This document shows positions 27,281 through 37,357 of a stretch of 64,000 nt of DNA, in pieces. The notes under the pieces were generated by a model, which saw only the letters and a program-made list of their open reading frames with translations, did not search any database and was not told the origin of the DNA. This stretch comes from Salinimonas chungwhensis DSM 16280 (lineage in GTDB: Bacteria; Pseudomonadota; Gammaproteobacteria; Enterobacterales; Alteromonadaceae). The stretch spans positions 462,357 to 526,356 of the forward strand of contig NZ_KB899376.1 of assembly GCF_000378185.1 (NCBI RefSeq), written 5' to 3'. Position 1 is the first letter of the stretch. The number at the start of each line of letters is the position of its first letter. The translations under genes were made by a program, and so were the position numbers.

Positions 27281-29890
27281 ATGAGTATGCAGGCCAAAAA
27301 ACGGGCGGATTATCAGCCGCCCGCATTTTCTATTTCTGATGTAAAACTAGATGTCAGACTTCACCCTACCGCAACTAACATCATCAGTACGCTGGCAGTT
27401 GCGCGTAATGGTTCACATGATCATGCGCTTGAATTAGACGGTGATAAGCTAAAACTTATTAGTGTAGAAGTGGCTGGTGAAGCATTCGAACACTTTACAC
27501 AAACCGATGATAAACTGGTGCTGGAAAATGTACCGGATACCTTTACGCTAACCATTGTCAATGAGGTTGATCCACAAAATAACCAGGCGTTAGAAGGGCT
27601 TTATCTTTCCCAAAATACCTACTGTACCCAGTGCGAAGCCGAAGGCTTTCGCAGAATAACGTATTACCTCGACAGGCCTGACGTTCTGGCGACGTTCGAA
27701 GTTACCATGCATGCGGACAAAGAGACGTATCCAACACTATTGGCAAACGGTAACCTGATCGATAAGGGTGATAATGAAGATGGCACCCACTGGGTGAAGT
27801 GGCAGGACCCATTTCCTAAGCCCTGCTATCTTTTTGCGATGGTCGCCGGCGACTTTGACCTGCTTCAGGATACATTTACCACAGCTAGTGGTAACGATGT
27901 AAAGCTCGAACTGTACGTGGATAAGGGTAAAAAGCATCGAGGTGATTTTGCCTTAGCGTCTCTGAAGCGTGCGATGAAATGGGACGAAGAGACCTATGGC
28001 CTTGAGTACGATCTTGATATTTACATGATTGTAGCCGTCGACTTTTTTAATATGGGAGCAATGGAAAACAAAGGCTTGAACATTTTTAACAGCAAATTTG
28101 TTCTCGCTGATCAGCAAAGTGCTACTGATGAAGACTTTTTCAATGTAGAGTCCGTCATTGCCCACGAATATTTTCATAACTGGACAGGCAACCGTGTTAC
28201 TTGCCGTGATTGGTTCCAGTTGAGCCTCAAAGAAGGACTAACAGTATTTCGGGACCAACAATTCAGCGCTGATATGACCAGCGCTCTTAGCAACCGTATC
28301 AAACACGTTCGCGTAATGCGGGAGCATCAGTTTGCCGAGGACGCCAGTGCGATGAGTCATCCTATTCGGCCTGAAGAAGTTATTGAGATGAATAATTTCT
28401 ATACAGTGACTGTCTACGATAAGGGCGCAGAAGTTATACGCATGTTTCATACTCTGCTCGGGGAAGACGGTTTCCGCCGTGGTATGGATGAGTACTTCCG
28501 GCGCCACGATGGCCAGGCGGTAACCTGTGATGATTTTGTTGCCGCGATGCAAACAGCGACCGAACTGGATCTGACACACTTTGCCCGCTGGTACTCACAG
28601 TCTGGCACCCCGGTTATTACAACGACCACACGCTATAGCGAAGACAGCAGGCTGATGGACATTACCATTGCGCAACATACACCACCTACTGCAGATCAAG
28701 GCACCAAGCAGCCTTTGTTTATTCCCGTTGCGTTTGACTGCATCGATTCAAAGGGCAATCATTACTCGGATGTGGACAGCAAAGTCAAAGATGGTGTATT
28801 GATGCTGGACGCTCCCTCAGTCACATTGCATTTTACTGAGGTTGATGAACCGCTCATTCCAGTATTATTAGGAAATTTTTCTGCTCCGGCTAAAGTAAAA
28901 AATGCTTTAAGTGTCGAGCAATTGCTTAGTATTTTTAAGTACGCCAATGATGCGTTTAATCGGTGGGATGCCCTGCAGTCGGTATATAGTTGGTGCATCG
29001 ATGAATTCGAACAGGGGCAGGGTGACCAGATATCTGCAAGCGTCTGGCAGGCTTTAAGTGATGTGATTAGCAGCGAAAAAGACAATCTCGAGTTATTGGG
29101 AGAATGTCTGGTTATTCCGTCGTTTGAAACGCTCAGTCAGGCGCGGGTGCTGGTCGATCCGAATACATTAAACCCGGCGCGCGAATTATTTTGCAAGGCA
29201 TTCGCAACGCAGCTTGAACCAGAGCTAACCAACTTATATGAGGCCATTGAAACAGGTACTTACGCATACAATCAACAGGCGGTAAATGCCAGACGTTGCC
29301 GTAATGTTGTTCTTGGTCATCTTGCCCGAACGTCAAAAGGCGCCGAACTTACCAGTGAACAGTTTACCTCGGCTGACAATATGACCGATTCACTGGGTGC
29401 TTTGAAGGCGGCACAGGGTGCTGTTCCCGAGACATTTGAAACATTGATGCAGCAATTTGAGAAAACCTGGAATAATGATCCTTTAGTTTTGGATAAATGG
29501 TTTGGCCTACACGCAACCACTGAACGGGATGATATACTCAGCCAGTTATCGCTGCTCCAGCAGCACCCTCAATTCACTATCAATAATCCGAATCGGGTGC
29601 GAGCGGTAATTGGCACTTTTGCTTTTTTCAATACAGCAGGATTCCATGATAAAAGTGGATCGGGTTATAAATTTGTCACCGATTACTTGCTGAAACTGGA
29701 TGAAGTGAATCCCCAGGTGGCGGCTCGAATCGTTACACCGCTAACTCAGTGGCATAACTATGCGCCTGCGTATCAAACCCTGATGAAGACACAGCTGAAT
29801 CGCTTGCTGGGAAAAGAAGGTCTGAGCAAAGATCTGTTTGAAAAAGTCAGCAAAAGTCTGGCTTATGAGACGATAAGTGAGCGCATATAA
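27281..29890 (+). CDS. pepN: Aminopeptidase N
   Basis: 869 residues (E. coli PepN 870). An M1 zinc metallopeptidase with the exopeptidase motif GAMEN (259-263), zinc site H295-E-Y-F-H299 and E318, and the usual long C-terminal helical domain. It removes N-terminal residues in the cytoplasm and is a main aminopeptidase in gammaproteobacteria. The start ATG has a GGAGG site (CCGGGAGGATTAATG). The next small gene overlaps its 3' end. Confidence 0.96.
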   Translation: MSMQAKKRADYQPPAFSISDVKLDVRLHPTATNIISTLAVARNGSHDHALELDGDKLKLISVEVAGEAFEHFTQTDDKLVLENVPDTFTLTIVNEVDPQNNQALEGLYLSQNTYCTQCEAEGFRRITYYLDRPDVLATFEVTMHADKETYPTLLANGNLIDKGDNEDGTHWVKWQDPFPKPCYLFAMVAGDFDLLQDTFTTASGNDVKLELYVDKGKKHRGDFALASLKRAMKWDEETYGLEYDLDIYMIVAVDFFNMGAMENKGLNIFNSKFVLADQQSATDEDFFNVESVIAHEYFHNWTGNRVTCRDWFQLSLKEGLTVFRDQQFSADMTSALSNRIKHVRVMREHQFAEDASAMSHPIRPEEVIEMNNFYTVTVYDKGAEVIRMFHTLLGEDGFRRGMDEYFRRHDGQAVTCDDFVAAMQTATELDLTHFARWYSQSGTPVITTTTRYSEDSRLMDITIAQHTPPTADQGTKQPLFIPVAFDCIDSKGNHYSDVDSKVKDGVLMLDAPSVTLHFTEVDEPLIPVLLGNFSAPAKVKNALSVEQLLSIFKYANDAFNRWDALQSVYSWCIDEFEQGQGDQISASVWQALSDVISSEKDNLELLGECLVIPSFETLSQARVLVDPNTLNPARELFCKAFATQLEPELTNLYEAIETGTYAYNQQAVNARRCRNVVLGHLARTSKGAELTSEQFTSADNMTDSLGALKAAQGAVPETFETLMQQFEKTWNNDPLVLDKWFGLHATTERDDILSQLSLLQQHPQFTINNPNRVRAVIGTFAFFNTAGFHDKSGSGYKFVTDYLLKLDEVNPQVAARIVTPLTQWHNYAPAYQTLMKTQLNRLLGKEGLSKDLFEKVSKSLAYETISERI

Positions 29891-30107
29891 CTATTATTTT
29901 TTCTCTCTGGCTGCGACTTATCGCGAGTGTGAGAAGCTCTATCGCAGCCCGGGGGGAAACATATTACTCACGTCAGAAAGCGGGCACCGGGTCCAGGTGC
30001 CTTGTGCCACATTACGCCCCTTCCTTACCTCTATAGGAATACACGGACGCTTTAGACTGACTGTTTCTCCTGCCAACAAAATCATTCGCTTCGAAAAAAT
30101 TCAGTAA
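29877..30107 (+). CDS. DUF2835 family small protein
   Basis: 76 residues, beginning at GTG 29877 inside the end of pepN (14-base overlap) in another frame. The sequence (YYFFSLAATYRECEKLYRSPGGNILLTSESGHRVQVPCATLRPFL) matches the DUF2835 family of small proteins found next to pepN in marine gammaproteobacteria. Its function is unknown. It has PilZ-like beta-rich character (conserved RVQVP, GRFRL), but binding of a nucleotide is only a guess. Confidence 0.82.
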   Translation: MSAYNYYFFSLAATYRECEKLYRSPGGNILLTSESGHRVQVPCATLRPFLTSIGIHGRFRLTVSPANKIIRFEKIQ

Positions 30108-30290
30108 TATTATTCGCTAGTGTGACATTGCGTGCCATCCCCATAATATAAAACCCTGCTCGTAATCAAATTGTTAACTGGTACGATTAGTTCTTGCGAT
30201 TCGTTGAAAATGATGTAATGATTTTGTTAATCGTTATGGTAGGTTAACCTTACAGCGCCACCACAACGTCAACTTGGGAGAATAAAAATT

Positions 30291-32357
30291 ATGACAACAA
30301 GGTTACGCGCATTTAACAAATCACCTGTCGCGGCTGGCGTAATTGCTCTGTTGGGCGTTGCTTCTACACCCACGCAAGCAGCAAACTGGCAGATTGGCGA
30401 TGCGAATGTCACGCTAGATTCAACATTTACCTTGGCTACCAGTATTCGAGTAGAAGACAGGGATTACAGTCTTATTGGTAACAGCAATCATCCACAGTTT
30501 GACTGGTCAGGATATAATGCTGCTAGCAATATCATTTACCCAAGTGCCGACGTGTGGGCACTGTCTGGCGATGGTTCCTACTCCACAAACGGTGATTTGG
30601 GCAATCTTGCTCACGATCCCGGTGAAGCTTTCTCGACTCAGATCGCAGGTAACCATGAACTGGATGTTAACTTTGGCGATTATGGCTTTTTTGCCCGGGG
30701 TTTCTGGTTCTATGATTTTGAACAGGAAAACGGTACATCAGCTAACGCCAACCCGATAACCGGCGAACATTACGATTTGTGTAAAGATTCTGAAGCCAAA
30801 GATTTGCTATGTGCAGATATTCGGTTACTTGATGCATTTTTCTACGGTGACTGGTGGCTGGGTAACAAGCCATTGACCGTTCGTGTAGGCCAACAGGTTA
30901 TTAGCTGGGGCGAAAGTACGTTTATCCAGCATGGTATTAATACTACAAACCCTATTGACGTTACTCGTGCTCGCGCACCGGGTGCCGAATTGCGTGAAGT
31001 GTTTATTCCAGTAGGCATGGTCTACGCGTCTTTGGGATTAACCATGAACGTTAGCGTGTCAGGTTATTATCAGTACGAATGGGAGCGCAGCTGGCTGCCT
31101 GTGGCAGGCAGTTATTTTGCCACTAACGATTTCGCTGGTGAAGGCGGTCAGTTTAATAACGTACAACTTGGTTTTAGTGGTAACCCGGATATCAATCTTG
31201 ATACCTTGCTTACACAGCTAAATGAATTGGGGGCTGCGCTCAATGGTGGTGCTGATCCCTCTCAGATATCTCAGGCATATCTTGCTTATCCAACCAAAGT
31301 TGCAGTGCGCGGGTACTCTGACCAGGCGCATAATGATGCGGATGATCAGGGCCAGTACGGCCTTCGTCTTACCTGGTTTGCTGAAAATCTAAACGAAACA
31401 GAGTTTAGTTTTTATCACATTAATTATCACAGTCAGAGACCGCTGATTTCAGGCGTAACCTCTGATTTTACCCAAGAGGGTATTGCCAGTGATATCGCAT
31501 TTCTACAGCAAAATAACATCACTCGTGAAAATATCACTGAATTAGGTGCATTTACCCAGTCGCGTTTCTTCTATCCTGAAGATATCAAGCTTTATGGCAT
31601 GAGCTTCAATACCAACATTGGTACCACTGCATTCGCCGGTGAATTTGCTTATCGCAAAGATGAGCCGCTGCAAATCGATGATGTGGAATTGCTCTATATG
31701 GGCATGCCAGAACAGTTAGCGAATGCCGGGTTACGCCCTGACTTAGCCGGCATCTCTCAGCTTAATAATATTGGCCGTGATGTAGGGCCGGGTGAGACCG
31801 CTCAGGGGTTCGTATTTTCTGATACCTGGCAGGCGCAGTTTACGCTTTCTCACGTGTTTGGCCCAATGCTTGGCAGTGACAACCTCGTTTTGCTCGGCGA
31901 AGCTGGTTACGTAGATGTCATGGATTTTCCGGATCCAAATGTACTGCGTCTGAATGCTCCAGGCACCGCGCGTACGCCTTCTTTAGAGCCTACACCAAGT
32001 GGAAATCCACGGACCGGGTTACATGAAGGTCTGTCAGACGGACCTGAGGATAATCCTTTTGCCACAGATTCTGCCTGGGGCTATAGACTTTTAGCCGTTG
32101 CAGATTTCAATAGCATCATGGCAGGCGTAAATATGCGCGCCCGAGCGACCTTCTCCCACGATGTTGATGGTACGACGCCTGATCCGCTGTTTTTGTTCAT
32201 TGAAGATAGAAAGTCAGCTAATATCTCATTAACGTTTGATTATCTGAATAGATGGTCTGCAACGGCATCCTACAATACCTTTTTTGGTGGTGTAGGAACT
32301 ACAAATCAGTTATCGGATCGCGACTTTATTTCTTTCAACATCAAGTATGCAATCTAA
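30291..32357 (+). CDS. DUF1302 family outer-membrane-type protein
   Basis: 688 residues. A signal peptide (about 1-30, ending PTQAAN) precedes an aromatic-rich beta-strand pattern, with VRVGQQVISWGESTF near 200 and a C-terminus ending ISFNIKYAI, typical of an outer-membrane beta-barrel. DUF1302 proteins occur with DUF1329, a YCF48-like protein and an RND permease, and are thought to handle hydrophobic compounds at the outer membrane; no reaction is established. First gene of this cluster; DUF1329 starts 12 bases after its stop. Confidence 0.88.
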   Translation: MTTRLRAFNKSPVAAGVIALLGVASTPTQAANWQIGDANVTLDSTFTLATSIRVEDRDYSLIGNSNHPQFDWSGYNAASNIIYPSADVWALSGDGSYSTNGDLGNLAHDPGEAFSTQIAGNHELDVNFGDYGFFARGFWFYDFEQENGTSANANPITGEHYDLCKDSEAKDLLCADIRLLDAFFYGDWWLGNKPLTVRVGQQVISWGESTFIQHGINTTNPIDVTRARAPGAELREVFIPVGMVYASLGLTMNVSVSGYYQYEWERSWLPVAGSYFATNDFAGEGGQFNNVQLGFSGNPDINLDTLLTQLNELGAALNGGADPSQISQAYLAYPTKVAVRGYSDQAHNDADDQGQYGLRLTWFAENLNETEFSFYHINYHSQRPLISGVTSDFTQEGIASDIAFLQQNNITRENITELGAFTQSRFFYPEDIKLYGMSFNTNIGTTAFAGEFAYRKDEPLQIDDVELLYMGMPEQLANAGLRPDLAGISQLNNIGRDVGPGETAQGFVFSDTWQAQFTLSHVFGPMLGSDNLVLLGEAGYVDVMDFPDPNVLRLNAPGTARTPSLEPTPSGNPRTGLHEGLSDGPEDNPFATDSAWGYRLLAVADFNSIMAGVNMRARATFSHDVDGTTPDPLFLFIEDRKSANISLTFDYLNRWSATASYNTFFGGVGTTNQLSDRDFISFNIKYAI

Positions 32358-32369
32358 AGGGTAGTTACT

Positions 32370-33737
32370 ATGATAAGAAAATTTGGCTTTATCGCAGCAA
32401 CAGTTTCGTTAGCACTGGCCAGTACGGCAGCTATAGCAAAAGTATCACAGGAAGAAGCAGATAAGCTGGGGAATTCATTGACCCCGCTGGGCGGCGAAAT
32501 GGCTGCCAATGCTGACGGCAGCATTCCTGCATGGACCGGCGGCATTACCGAAGCGCCAGCAGGGTTTGAAGTCGGCGACCACCACCCGGATCCATTTGAG
32601 GGTGATGAAGTCTTGTTTACCATTACAGCAGACAACTACAAAGAATATCAGGAGCATCTTTCAGAAGGGCAGATAGCGCTATTTAAAGCCTATCCAGAAA
32701 CGTTCGAAATGCCGGTATATAAAACTCGTCGCTCTGCCTCAAATCCGCAGTCGGTTTATGAAGCAACAAAAGAAAATGCTACCAGAGCAGAGCTTATTGA
32801 AGGTGGAAATGGGCTTAAAGGCGCGGTTATGGGCATTCCATTTCCGGTGCCTGAAAATGGTTTGGAAGCAATCTGGAATCATATCTTACGATATCGTGGC
32901 GAGGCGGTTCAGCGTTATGGTGGTCAGGCAGCAGTAACAGCATCTGGCGACTATAACGTGATTGGATTTGATGAGCAGCTGTTAATTAAATATGCTCAGG
33001 ATGATATGACGCCTGAAGAGCTGCTCGATGAAAATATATTGTTCATGTTTAAGCAAAAGGTCACCAAGCCTGCGCGTCTGGCTGGCACGGCACTACTGGT
33101 GCATGAAACGGTAGATCAGATTAAAGAGCCTCGTCGCGCCTGGACATATAATACCGGACAACGCCGGGTCAGAGCGGCACCGAACATTGCTTATGATACG
33201 CCGGGAACAGCTGCTGATGGCCTTCGTACTACCGATGATTTCGATATGTTTAATGGTTCCCCCAACCGTTATAACTGGGAATTAAAGGGTAAAAAAGAAG
33301 TTTATGTTGCCTACAACAACTACAAACTACATGGTGAAGATGTATCTTATTCGGATATTTTGACCCCAAACCATATTAATCCAGACTTAACCCGCTGGGA
33401 GAAGCACCGTGTTTGGGTGGTAGAAGCCACTCTTAAAGAAGGTTTTCGTCATGTTTATCAAAAACGCGTATTTTTCATCGACGAAGACAGCTGGCAAATA
33501 CAGATAGCCGATATGTATGATAACCGCGGCGAGTTGTATCGTGTGGCTTTTGCATACGGGGTTAATTATTACGATGTGCCTACACAGTGGTCAACATTAG
33601 ATGTCTACCATGATTTAAATTCACGTCGTTACCTGGCGATAGGTCTGGATAACGAAGAAGAAATCTATGACTTCAATATACGTCCTCGTGATGTAGAGTT
33701 CACACCTCAGGCGCTGCGTCGCGAAGGCATGCGATAA
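32370..33737 (+). CDS. DUF1329 family periplasmic/outer-membrane lipoprotein-like protein
   Basis: 455 residues. The signal peptide (about 1-23, ending AIAK) is cleaved by signal peptidase I, as no lipobox Cys is seen. The mature protein has the DUF1329 signature LTPLGGEMAANADGSIPAWTGG at the N-terminus and a LolB/LppX-like fold is known for the family. It is the partner of DUF1302. A hairpin follows at 33749-33774, so part of the transcripts may stop before the downstream YCF48 and RND genes. Confidence 0.88.
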   Translation: MIRKFGFIAATVSLALASTAAIAKVSQEEADKLGNSLTPLGGEMAANADGSIPAWTGGITEAPAGFEVGDHHPDPFEGDEVLFTITADNYKEYQEHLSEGQIALFKAYPETFEMPVYKTRRSASNPQSVYEATKENATRAELIEGGNGLKGAVMGIPFPVPENGLEAIWNHILRYRGEAVQRYGGQAAVTASGDYNVIGFDEQLLIKYAQDDMTPEELLDENILFMFKQKVTKPARLAGTALLVHETVDQIKEPRRAWTYNTGQRRVRAAPNIAYDTPGTAADGLRTTDDFDMFNGSPNRYNWELKGKKEVYVAYNNYKLHGEDVSYSDILTPNHINPDLTRWEKHRVWVVEATLKEGFRHVYQKRVFFIDEDSWQIQIADMYDNRGELYRVAFAYGVNYYDVPTQWSTLDVYHDLNSRRYLAIGLDNEEEIYDFNIRPRDVEFTPQALRREGMR

Positions 33738-33748
33738 ACGTCCAAACT

Positions 33749-33774
33749 GGCAACCGTACGTGCGGTTGCCTTTT
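33749..33774 (+). terminator. Hairpin terminator or attenuator between DUF1329 and the YCF48-like gene
   Basis: A perfect 8-bp stem (GGCAACCG with CGGTTGCC, loop TACGTG) followed by TTTTC. The short T tract suggests partial read-through into the two downstream genes. Confidence 0.55.
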
Positions 33775-33802
33775 CATTTATATTTTCAGGATTGTTTCTC
33801 AT

Positions 33803-34837
33803 ATGAAAAAACCACTGGCAGCATTCGCTGCGCTGGCAATTAGTACTGCTGTTTTTGCTCAGGATGCCTACCAGGCTCCGCTAGTTGAGCAGTCATTATT
33901 GCTTGATATTACGGCAGGTGAGCAGGTTGTCATAGTGGGAGAGCGCGGTCATATTTTACTCTCTTCTGATGGCGAAACATTTGCACAGGCGAATGTGCCA
34001 ACCACTGCCACACTGACAGCAGTAACACTTATCGACAACCACATCTGGGCCGCAGGTCATGATGCCACCATTATTCACTCTGCAGATGGCGGTCAAACAT
34101 GGAACCTGCAATTTGAAGCGCCCGACAAGCAACGTCCCTTTCTGGACATTACATTTTTCAATAAACAGCACGGCGTTGCAGTAGGCGCTTATGGCATGTT
34201 TTATCGTACACAAGATGGCGGTAAAAAGTGGCAGTCAGAACAACATGTGTCGTTACTTGATCCTTACGACAGGGAATATCTGGAAGAGGTAAGAGCTGAA
34301 GATGAAGCATTCTATCAGCAAGAGCTGAACTCTATATTACCTCATATCAACCGTGTTACGTTGGTCGATGATCGCTTATATTTAGCCGGAGAAGCTGGAA
34401 CGCTGGCTTATAGTAACGACATGGGGCATACCTGGCAGCGGTTTGAGGTCGATTACACGGGCTCATTTTTTGACATTAAGCCCCTTGATGCATCTACGCT
34501 TCTTGCTGTTGGCTTGCGGGGAAATATATTTGTAATGCGGGATGACCAGCAATGGGAATATGTGAAAACCTGCTCAACAAGCACCCTTAATTCTATTTAT
34601 CTGGAAAACGATGACACTGTTTATGCCCTGGGTAACAATGGCATGGTGGTGTCATTGTCCCGGCCGCTTCCGGTAAGTCAGCATGATCCTTATGCCAACC
34701 CGGCAAACTGCGAACCTGCGGAGGGGGTTTCAGCCAGACAAGTCGCCAACAAAGCTGCCATCGTCAATGCTGAAGGCTTCCAGGGTAAAGTCATCGCCGT
34801 TACTGCTAACGGTATTGAATCGCTAAATTTACAATAA
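33803..34837 (+). CDS. YCF48-like / BNR-repeat beta-propeller protein, secreted
   Basis: 344 residues with a signal peptide (about 1-20, ending VFAQ). Repeats of the type WAAGHDATIIHSADGGQTW and GAYGMFYRTQDGGKKW are BNR/Asp-box blades of the photosystem-II-stability-factor (YCF48/HCF136) fold. No photosynthesis is implied; in marine gammaproteobacteria this protein travels with DUF1302/DUF1329 and an RND permease. It probably acts as a periplasmic assembly or binding partner. The RND gene starts nine bases after the stop. Confidence 0.85.
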   Translation: MKKPLAAFAALAISTAVFAQDAYQAPLVEQSLLLDITAGEQVVIVGERGHILLSSDGETFAQANVPTTATLTAVTLIDNHIWAAGHDATIIHSADGGQTWNLQFEAPDKQRPFLDITFFNKQHGVAVGAYGMFYRTQDGGKKWQSEQHVSLLDPYDREYLEEVRAEDEAFYQQELNSILPHINRVTLVDDRLYLAGEAGTLAYSNDMGHTWQRFEVDYTGSFFDIKPLDASTLLAVGLRGNIFVMRDDQQWEYVKTCSTSTLNSIYLENDDTVYALGNNGMVVSLSRPLPVSQHDPYANPANCEPAEGVSARQVANKAAIVNAEGFQGKVIAVTANGIESLNLQ

Positions 34838-34846
34838 GAAGTTGCC

Positions 34847-37168
34847 ATGTCGAGTATTACCCACTTTTTAGAAAGGCTGATTTTCGCCAACCGAATAATC
34901 GTTATTGCCTTGTTTGCCATAGTTACACTTTTTCTGGGCTATCAATCCTCGCAAATCCGTTTGGATGCTGGTTTTGAAAAAAATATTCCCCTTAACCATG
35001 AATATATGCAAACTTACATGGCTCACCGCAAAGATTTTGGCGGTGCTAATAGTGTCTATGTTTCCGTGTGTGATAAGAGCGGTAATATCTTTAATCCGGT
35101 CTTTTTCGACACCCTCAAAAATGTTCACGATCAGCTTTTCTTCATCAATGGTGTAGACCGTTCATTAGTGGTATCACTGTTTTCGCCATCCACCCGTTTT
35201 ACCGAAATCGTCGAGGGAGGTTTTGCTGGCGGCCCCGTCATCCCGGCTGATTTTGACTCGAAAAACCCAGCAGCGCTGGACAAGGTTGCCGCAAATATTG
35301 AGAAAGCTAATATTGTCGGGCGTCAGGTAGCGAGCGATTACAGTTGCGCTATGGTCACCGCTCAATTACTGGAGCTGAACCCGGAAACGGGCGAACCTTT
35401 GGATACGTTGGCGCTGGCAGAGCAACTGGAGAACAAATTACGCGGTCAGTTTGAAAATGATCGCATTTCTATTCACGTCATCGGCTTTGCGAAAATGATC
35501 GGTGATGTTGCTGACGGTGCCAAAGATGTAGTGTTCTTCTTTGCTATCGCGTTAGCTATTACCGCGATCATGGTTTATTTCTTCTCTCGAAGTGTCATGT
35601 TGACAGTACTTCCGCTTACATGCTCATTCATTGCTGTGGTCTGGCAAATGGGATTATTGTCGCTGTTAGGCTTTGGTATTGATCCGATGTCTATTTTGGT
35701 GCCATTTCTCGTTTTTGCTATCGGTGTGTCTCACGGCGTACAAATGATCAATGCAGTAGAGAAAAAAGCGATAGGGGGGGCCGGCGCTAAACATGCAGCT
35801 ATGTTCGCGTTCAAAAGTCTGCTCATACCCGGTGGTATCGCGCTGCTCTCTGATACCGTAGGCTTTATGACATTGCTGGTGATTGATATAGGTATTATAA
35901 GAGAGTTGGCCATTACCGCCAGTATTGGGGTAGCGGTAATCATCCTCACTAATCTTATTCTGCTACCGGTACTGATGAGCTACTTGAAACTTGACCACAA
36001 ATACGTGGCTAAGTTTGAGGGTAAAGAAGCGCATTCGCTACGTTTCTGGCAATTTGTATCACGTTGTTCTGATAAAAAGCCTGCTTATACTATTCTTGCG
36101 ATAACAGCGCTGCTTCTCGTTTTTGGTCTATATCAGTCGCAGCAAATGAAAATTGGTGACTTACATGCAGGCGCACCAGCTTTGCATGAATCCTCCAGGT
36201 ATAATCAGGATACATTTTTAATCACTGATAAATATGAGGTTACGGTAGATTACCTTTCTGTCCTGGTTGAAACCACCGGAGATGCCTGTACCAGTTACGA
36301 CGTGATGCGCTCCATTGATGATTTTCAGTGGAAGATGGAAAACGTCCCTGGCGTACAATCAGCCGCTTCACTGGCCTCAATTGCTAAAGTGGTTAACGCA
36401 GGTTATAACGAAGGCAACGTAAAATGGGAAGTATTGCCACGTAACCAACAGACATTGGTGCAGGCCATAGCCAGAGTTCCAACCTCATCGGGCTTACTCA
36501 ATGGTGATTGCTCCGTTATGCCCGTTATCCTGTTTATGGAGGATCATAAAGCAGAAACCATTACCCGTGTCGTGGATGCGGTAAAAGCGTATCGTAAGCA
36601 ATACGAAACCGATGACCTTAAATTCAGCCTGGCCTCAGGACCGGTTGGTGTAATGGCAGCGACCAATGAAGCTGTCAAAAATGCTCAGATACCTATGATG
36701 GCATACGTATTTGGCGCGGTTATTCTGCTTTGTCTGCTTTCCTTTCGCTCACTACGCGCAACACTGTCTGTTGTTCTGCCACTTTATGTGGTGTCGGTGC
36801 TGGCTCAGGCACTGATGACATTTTTAGAGATCGGCCTGACAGTTTCGACATTGCCCGTCATTGCGTTGGGCGTGGGCATTGGTGTTGACTATGGTATTTA
36901 TATTCTGTCCACCATGAGCTATCGACTTAAACATGGAGATAGCGTACAACAAGCTTATCTGACCGCCTTGCAAGAACGGGGTAGTGCGGTCCTGTTTACC
37001 GGTATTACTTTGGCGGTAGGCGTAAGCACCTGGGTGTTTTCATCTCTGAAGTTCCAGATGGACATGGGTATTTTGCTCACCTTTATGTTCTTGGTGAACA
37101 TGTTGGGCGCTATTATCGTATTACCGGCATTGGCTAGGGTGCTTTGGTTTAAGCGTAACGAAGACTAG
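34847..37168 (+). CDS. MMPL/RND-superfamily transporter
   Basis: 773 residues, about 12 membrane helices: one near the N-terminus (about 15-35), a large periplasmic loop, a block of five helices around 225-375, a second loop, and a second block of helices near the end. It has the HAE3/MMPL (sterol-sensing-domain-like) layout rather than the tripartite drug-efflux AcrB type, and no membrane-fusion protein is nearby. The LPVIALGVGIGVDYGIYI segment is characteristic of the second helix block. It likely moves lipids or other hydrophobic molecules with the DUF1302/DUF1329 proteins. A terminator follows at 37209. Confidence 0.88.
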   Translation: MSSITHFLERLIFANRIIVIALFAIVTLFLGYQSSQIRLDAGFEKNIPLNHEYMQTYMAHRKDFGGANSVYVSVCDKSGNIFNPVFFDTLKNVHDQLFFINGVDRSLVVSLFSPSTRFTEIVEGGFAGGPVIPADFDSKNPAALDKVAANIEKANIVGRQVASDYSCAMVTAQLLELNPETGEPLDTLALAEQLENKLRGQFENDRISIHVIGFAKMIGDVADGAKDVVFFFAIALAITAIMVYFFSRSVMLTVLPLTCSFIAVVWQMGLLSLLGFGIDPMSILVPFLVFAIGVSHGVQMINAVEKKAIGGAGAKHAAMFAFKSLLIPGGIALLSDTVGFMTLLVIDIGIIRELAITASIGVAVIILTNLILLPVLMSYLKLDHKYVAKFEGKEAHSLRFWQFVSRCSDKKPAYTILAITALLLVFGLYQSQQMKIGDLHAGAPALHESSRYNQDTFLITDKYEVTVDYLSVLVETTGDACTSYDVMRSIDDFQWKMENVPGVQSAASLASIAKVVNAGYNEGNVKWEVLPRNQQTLVQAIARVPTSSGLLNGDCSVMPVILFMEDHKAETITRVVDAVKAYRKQYETDDLKFSLASGPVGVMAATNEAVKNAQIPMMAYVFGAVILLCLLSFRSLRATLSVVLPLYVVSVLAQALMTFLEIGLTVSTLPVIALGVGIGVDYGIYILSTMSYRLKHGDSVQQAYLTALQERGSAVLFTGITLAVGVSTWVFSSLKFQMDMGILLTFMFLVNMLGAIIVLPALARVLWFKRNED

Positions 37169-37208
37169 CCACCCGAATGCAAAATATTTTTGCATAGGTA
37201 AGCACCAG

Positions 37209-37231
37209 AAAGGCCCGTTAGGGCCTTTTTT
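37209..37231 (+). terminator. Terminator after the RND transporter
   Basis: AAGGCCC / GGGCCTT stem with a GTTA loop and a T6 tail. Confidence 0.8.
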
Positions 37232-37357
37232 ATAGGTGTTTTCTGCATACTTATCTATGCTGTTAATTTAACGTTAAAACAGGCCTTTTAATACGTTCCT
37301 GTTTTAGCGAAAATGGTTAAGGTTTTTCCGCACTTACGACAAACTTAAGGTTTATAC

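Noticed and set aside
37267-37278. TTTAACGTTAAA palindrome upstream of gdhB as an operator
   Set aside because: Short AT-rich palindromes are common by chance, and no second copy was found.
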